A program made the position numbers and the translations under genes. Below are positions 61,617-64,000 of a stretch of DNA of 64,000 nt, in pieces. Each line of letters begins with the position of its first letter. Position 1 is the stretch's first letter. A model generated the notes under the pieces. The model was not told the origin of the DNA, ran no database searches, and saw only the letters and a program-made list of their open reading frames with translations. The stretch is taken from contig CM030718.1 of the NCBI GenBank assembly GCA_017979445.1, positions 24,919,021 through 24,983,020 of the forward strand, read 5' to 3'. The stretch comes from Akebia trifoliata. Taxonomy: Eukaryota > Streptophyta > Magnoliopsida > Ranunculales > Lardizabalaceae.

Positions 61617-62550
61617 TTGGTTAAGGACCATATGTGCAAGATATATACTACATCTCTCAACTTTTCATGTCTTGGCCATTTTTTCTTTTTTTGGCAAGTC
61701 GGTAAATTTCTTTTTTCGGTGAGTTAGTTAGCGGTTCTTAAGTCGATCTATCAGAGTTTTGTACTCAAAAGTACATGAAACTTGTAATACTTTCTTGTCG
61801 TTTTACAATTCATTTTCTGTAATAAGTGACAGATATACATGCTTATTAATGAAACTCTTTGATTTTTTAGGCTATTAAAGGGATCACACTTATATATATA
61901 TATATTGCTATTTAGATAATCTAAACAAGTGAATGATTATGGGTGTTAAAAGGCTGGCCCAATATCAGGTTACCTTATTGGGCTTGGGCTGTATTATTAG
62001 CTAGTAGGTTTGGGCTGGGCTATGTTCAACGATAAATGGGCCTTATTTAGAGTTTTGCAACGATAAGTTTAACCTGATTAAAAAATTAGGCCCAAAGGCC
62101 TTGATTTCGGTTTTACTTTTAGGTAAAACTAGAGATAGCCCTCCGAGTTTTAGTATAATTTTTAACGTACCCCTCCGAATTTTAGTGAAAATTAGAGAAA
62201 CCCCTAAGCTTTTCAAACTTATGGCATAGCCATTTATTGACTTAAATCTTTCATGGCAGACAAACAAAAAATGATGAAATATCCTTGTATACCAAAAATT
62301 ATTCGATCTTCAAATCGGATCGTTTGAGTTTCTACAGAAACTTCAATTTCTCTTTCATCCGAGATGAAACCCTCACCGCAGGTTATCAACTTGCCCTAAT
62401 CATAATTTCTTTGAAGAGAACTCAAGATGAGGGCATTTGGATCATTTATATAGGAGCCATAGATACTTTTCATCGAGATATGAGTGAAAAAGCATCTATG
62501 GATCCTACACTTTTTCATATCAAGAAAGTGAGATGTGAGGTACAATCTTG
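61617..62550. other. Downstream flank of triplet copy 3
   Basis: 61930-62290 matches the flank of copy 1 (49430-49690), including GGGCTTGGGCTGTATTAT, GGTTTGGGCTGGGCT and GACAAACAAAAAATGAT. A (TA)n is at 61891-61904. No exon is visible; the 88-codon frame at 62285-62551 has no recognisable feature. Confidence 0.45.
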
Positions 62551-62554
62551 AGGT

Positions 62555-62820
62555 CACTCTAGCACGACTCTAAAAGATAAAGAGTCCTAATAATGTGACT
62601 TGTCATGTGGCATACTCAATTTGACTCTCTGACATAGACAACTTTGGGATTCGTAGATTTGCACACCTCGAGATATAAGATTCCCTCTGGGTACACTTTT
62701 TATGAGGAAGTGTAATCATGTATCCTAAGGCATACAGATCTATAGTTCTCAAAATTGTCCACGTCGGAGAGTAGATTGAGTATGCCACCTCACAAGTCAT
62801 ATTATCACGACTCTAAGAGA
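62555..62820. mobile_element. Palindromic MITE, ACGT-stem family, near the window end
   Basis: Outer ends GCACGACTCTAAAAGATAAA and ATCACGACTCTAAGAGATAG, then inner arms CATGTGGCATACTCAATTTG against AGATTGAGTATGCCACCTCA, give one hairpin of about 260 bp. The right half matches the split copy at 59422-59485. It is non-coding. Confidence 0.65.
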
Positions 62821-63069
62821 TAGTAACCAATCTACTAGAAGAGATGGATCACTTGTAGGAATCTCGAGACAAATCTTATGGTTAATATTAAATTGATCAT
62901 ATTTTGAAAAGGTTACATGAATTATAGATGATAGTATCACCAAACTTTAAGAAGATGACTAGTAGGGAGGACGGTACACACTTCAAGGGAGGGGCTAACA
63001 CGAATATATCAATCATTAATAAATAATACATAATTATATATATAGACTATAGTTGGGAGTTAATATCTT

Positions 63070-63825
63070 CAATCTTGAGTGTTGGTTGTGGGATCATGAT
63101 GTGTAGTAGGAGTAGGGTCCTCCGCATCCAGATCATGTAGAAGTCTCGTTATGGTGTCTACGAACACTTGGTCGATGACAGGCTGACTACTCGGTGCAGC
63201 AGCGGCAGTAGTACTTGTGTTCCCTCCTCTCGAGCTCTATCAGAAATAAAAATAGCAAATTTAGGGATGCGTAATGCTTTATAGGGATTCACAATAGTGC
63301 GTCAAACCACATTTGAGACTATTATTTTCCAATGACGTTGGAAACTTGGAATGCATGCATGCATGTGCACCCTAGGTGGAGGATTGAAACTCTCGTCCCA
63401 CACCTTACATGTAAGCCACAATTCAAGGAATTAATATCTAAAATATCTTATTTTAAAAAAAAATTCTAAATTATGGCTTACTTGGTATGTATTGAGGTTT
63501 GGAATTGGAGGAGGGTTTCATCTTTCAATCCTCCACCTGGGTGTGTATGATCTGGACTCAAATTCTCCTAATAACACTCAGTTGCGTTCTAAAATTCATG
63601 TTTTCGACTAGATTCATAAAATATATATATATAAATTAAAAACATTTGTGTAAAGCTAAAGAATGCCAAGAAGAATTATGAGCATGATATGAATTTGTCT
63701 ATGTGCTCATTAATTAAAAGAAAAAAACTTACAGTATTGGATACCCGTCGTCGCTTTGGAGGTCTAGTTCTTGCATCCACCATATTGATCAGCTCATCGA
63801 ACCGGAAAACAAATGACCCACAAGC
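63070..63825 (-). CDS. 3' part of an unidentified gene running off the window (two exons seen)
   Basis: On the minus strand, an exon at 63825-63733 (31 codons, ACGSFVFRFDELINMVDART, then RPPKRRRVSNT) has acceptor GATTAG and donor GTAAGT. It is joined in phase to an exon starting at 63236 (SSRGGNTSTTAAAAPSSQPV, then IDQVFVDTITRLLHDLD). The second exon closes near 63070 in the most sensible reading; its last bases are uncertain to me. PPKRRR is a possible nuclear-localisation signal. The low-complexity tail gives no family. It may be the end of a nuclear or transposon-derived protein; the rest lies beyond 64000. Confidence 0.4.
63370..63548. mobile_element. Intact palindromic MITE of about 175 bp
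   Basis: The ends GCACCCTAGGTGGAGGATTG and CAATCCTCCACCTGGGTGTG are inverted copies, with arms running through CCCACACCTTACATGTAAGC. This copy shows the uninterrupted form of the element broken by an insertion at 32311-32900. It lies in the intron of the partial minus-strand gene. Confidence 0.7.
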
Positions 63826-64000
63826 CTAATCAGATTTTATGTAATTGATAAAAATATATATAAATAAATTGATGGATGTATATGTACACCCTTGTAGCAT
63901 TATAGACAAGCTACACACTAGCTACATAAGACCATTTCTCCTTTGGGTTTTGGTGACATGCTCTTTACTTCTTCTCCTCATAATTTCATTAAGAATCGCG

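Noticed and set aside
1..64000. tRNA, rRNA, CRISPR array or bacterial-type operon
   Set aside because: None was seen; repeats are inverted mini-elements and microsatellites, and the genes have plant introns.

Overview
This window is nuclear DNA from a flowering plant. It is AT-rich, its genes have many introns with GT/AG or GC/AG borders, and it holds plant-specific gene families (a DRB double-stranded-RNA-binding protein and a class III HD-ZIP factor with a miR165/166 site). Introns and spacers carry many miniature inverted-repeat elements, and one intron holds a mosaic of plastid DNA. The species cannot be fixed from the sequence; I see nothing decisive beyond angiosperm. Layout: (1) 1-4.4 kb, repeat-rich spacer with a dimer of foldback elements set in (TA)n and several palindromic mini-elements. 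(2) 4748-10610 (+), a three-exon DRB2-like gene of 463 aa with plastid DNA (ycf68 and two ycf2 pieces) in intron 1 and a lineage-looking tandem repeat at the C terminus. (3) 12132-22577 (-), an eight-exon DCP2 mRNA-decapping gene of 322 aa, convergent with the DRB gene, its introns swollen by mobile elements. (4) 22.7-33.2 kb, a gene-poor repeat spacer. (5) 34400-45287 (+), an 18-exon REVOLUTA-type HD-ZIP III gene of 838 aa with a uORF-rich leader, a miR166 site split by an intron, and two GC-AG introns. (6) 47.1-62.3 kb, three tandem four-exon genes (123, 124 and 120 aa) for small proteins with one N-terminal membrane segment and a C-terminal coiled coil. I do not recognise this family. Copy 2 looks like a recombinant: its 5' half resembles copy 3 and its 3' half resembles copy 1. 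(7) 62.5-64 kb, palindromic elements and the last exons of an unidentified minus-strand gene that runs off the window. How the genes relate: DRB2 and DCP2 both act on RNA (small-RNA biogenesis; decapping) and the HD-ZIP III gene is itself a miRNA target, but nothing in the sequence shows that they work together; the grouping is probably chance. The most original object is the tandem triplet of unknown membrane-anchored coiled-coil genes and its recombination history. All exon models were made by eye from splice signals and reading-frame continuity; in every complete gene the exon lengths sum to an intact frame.
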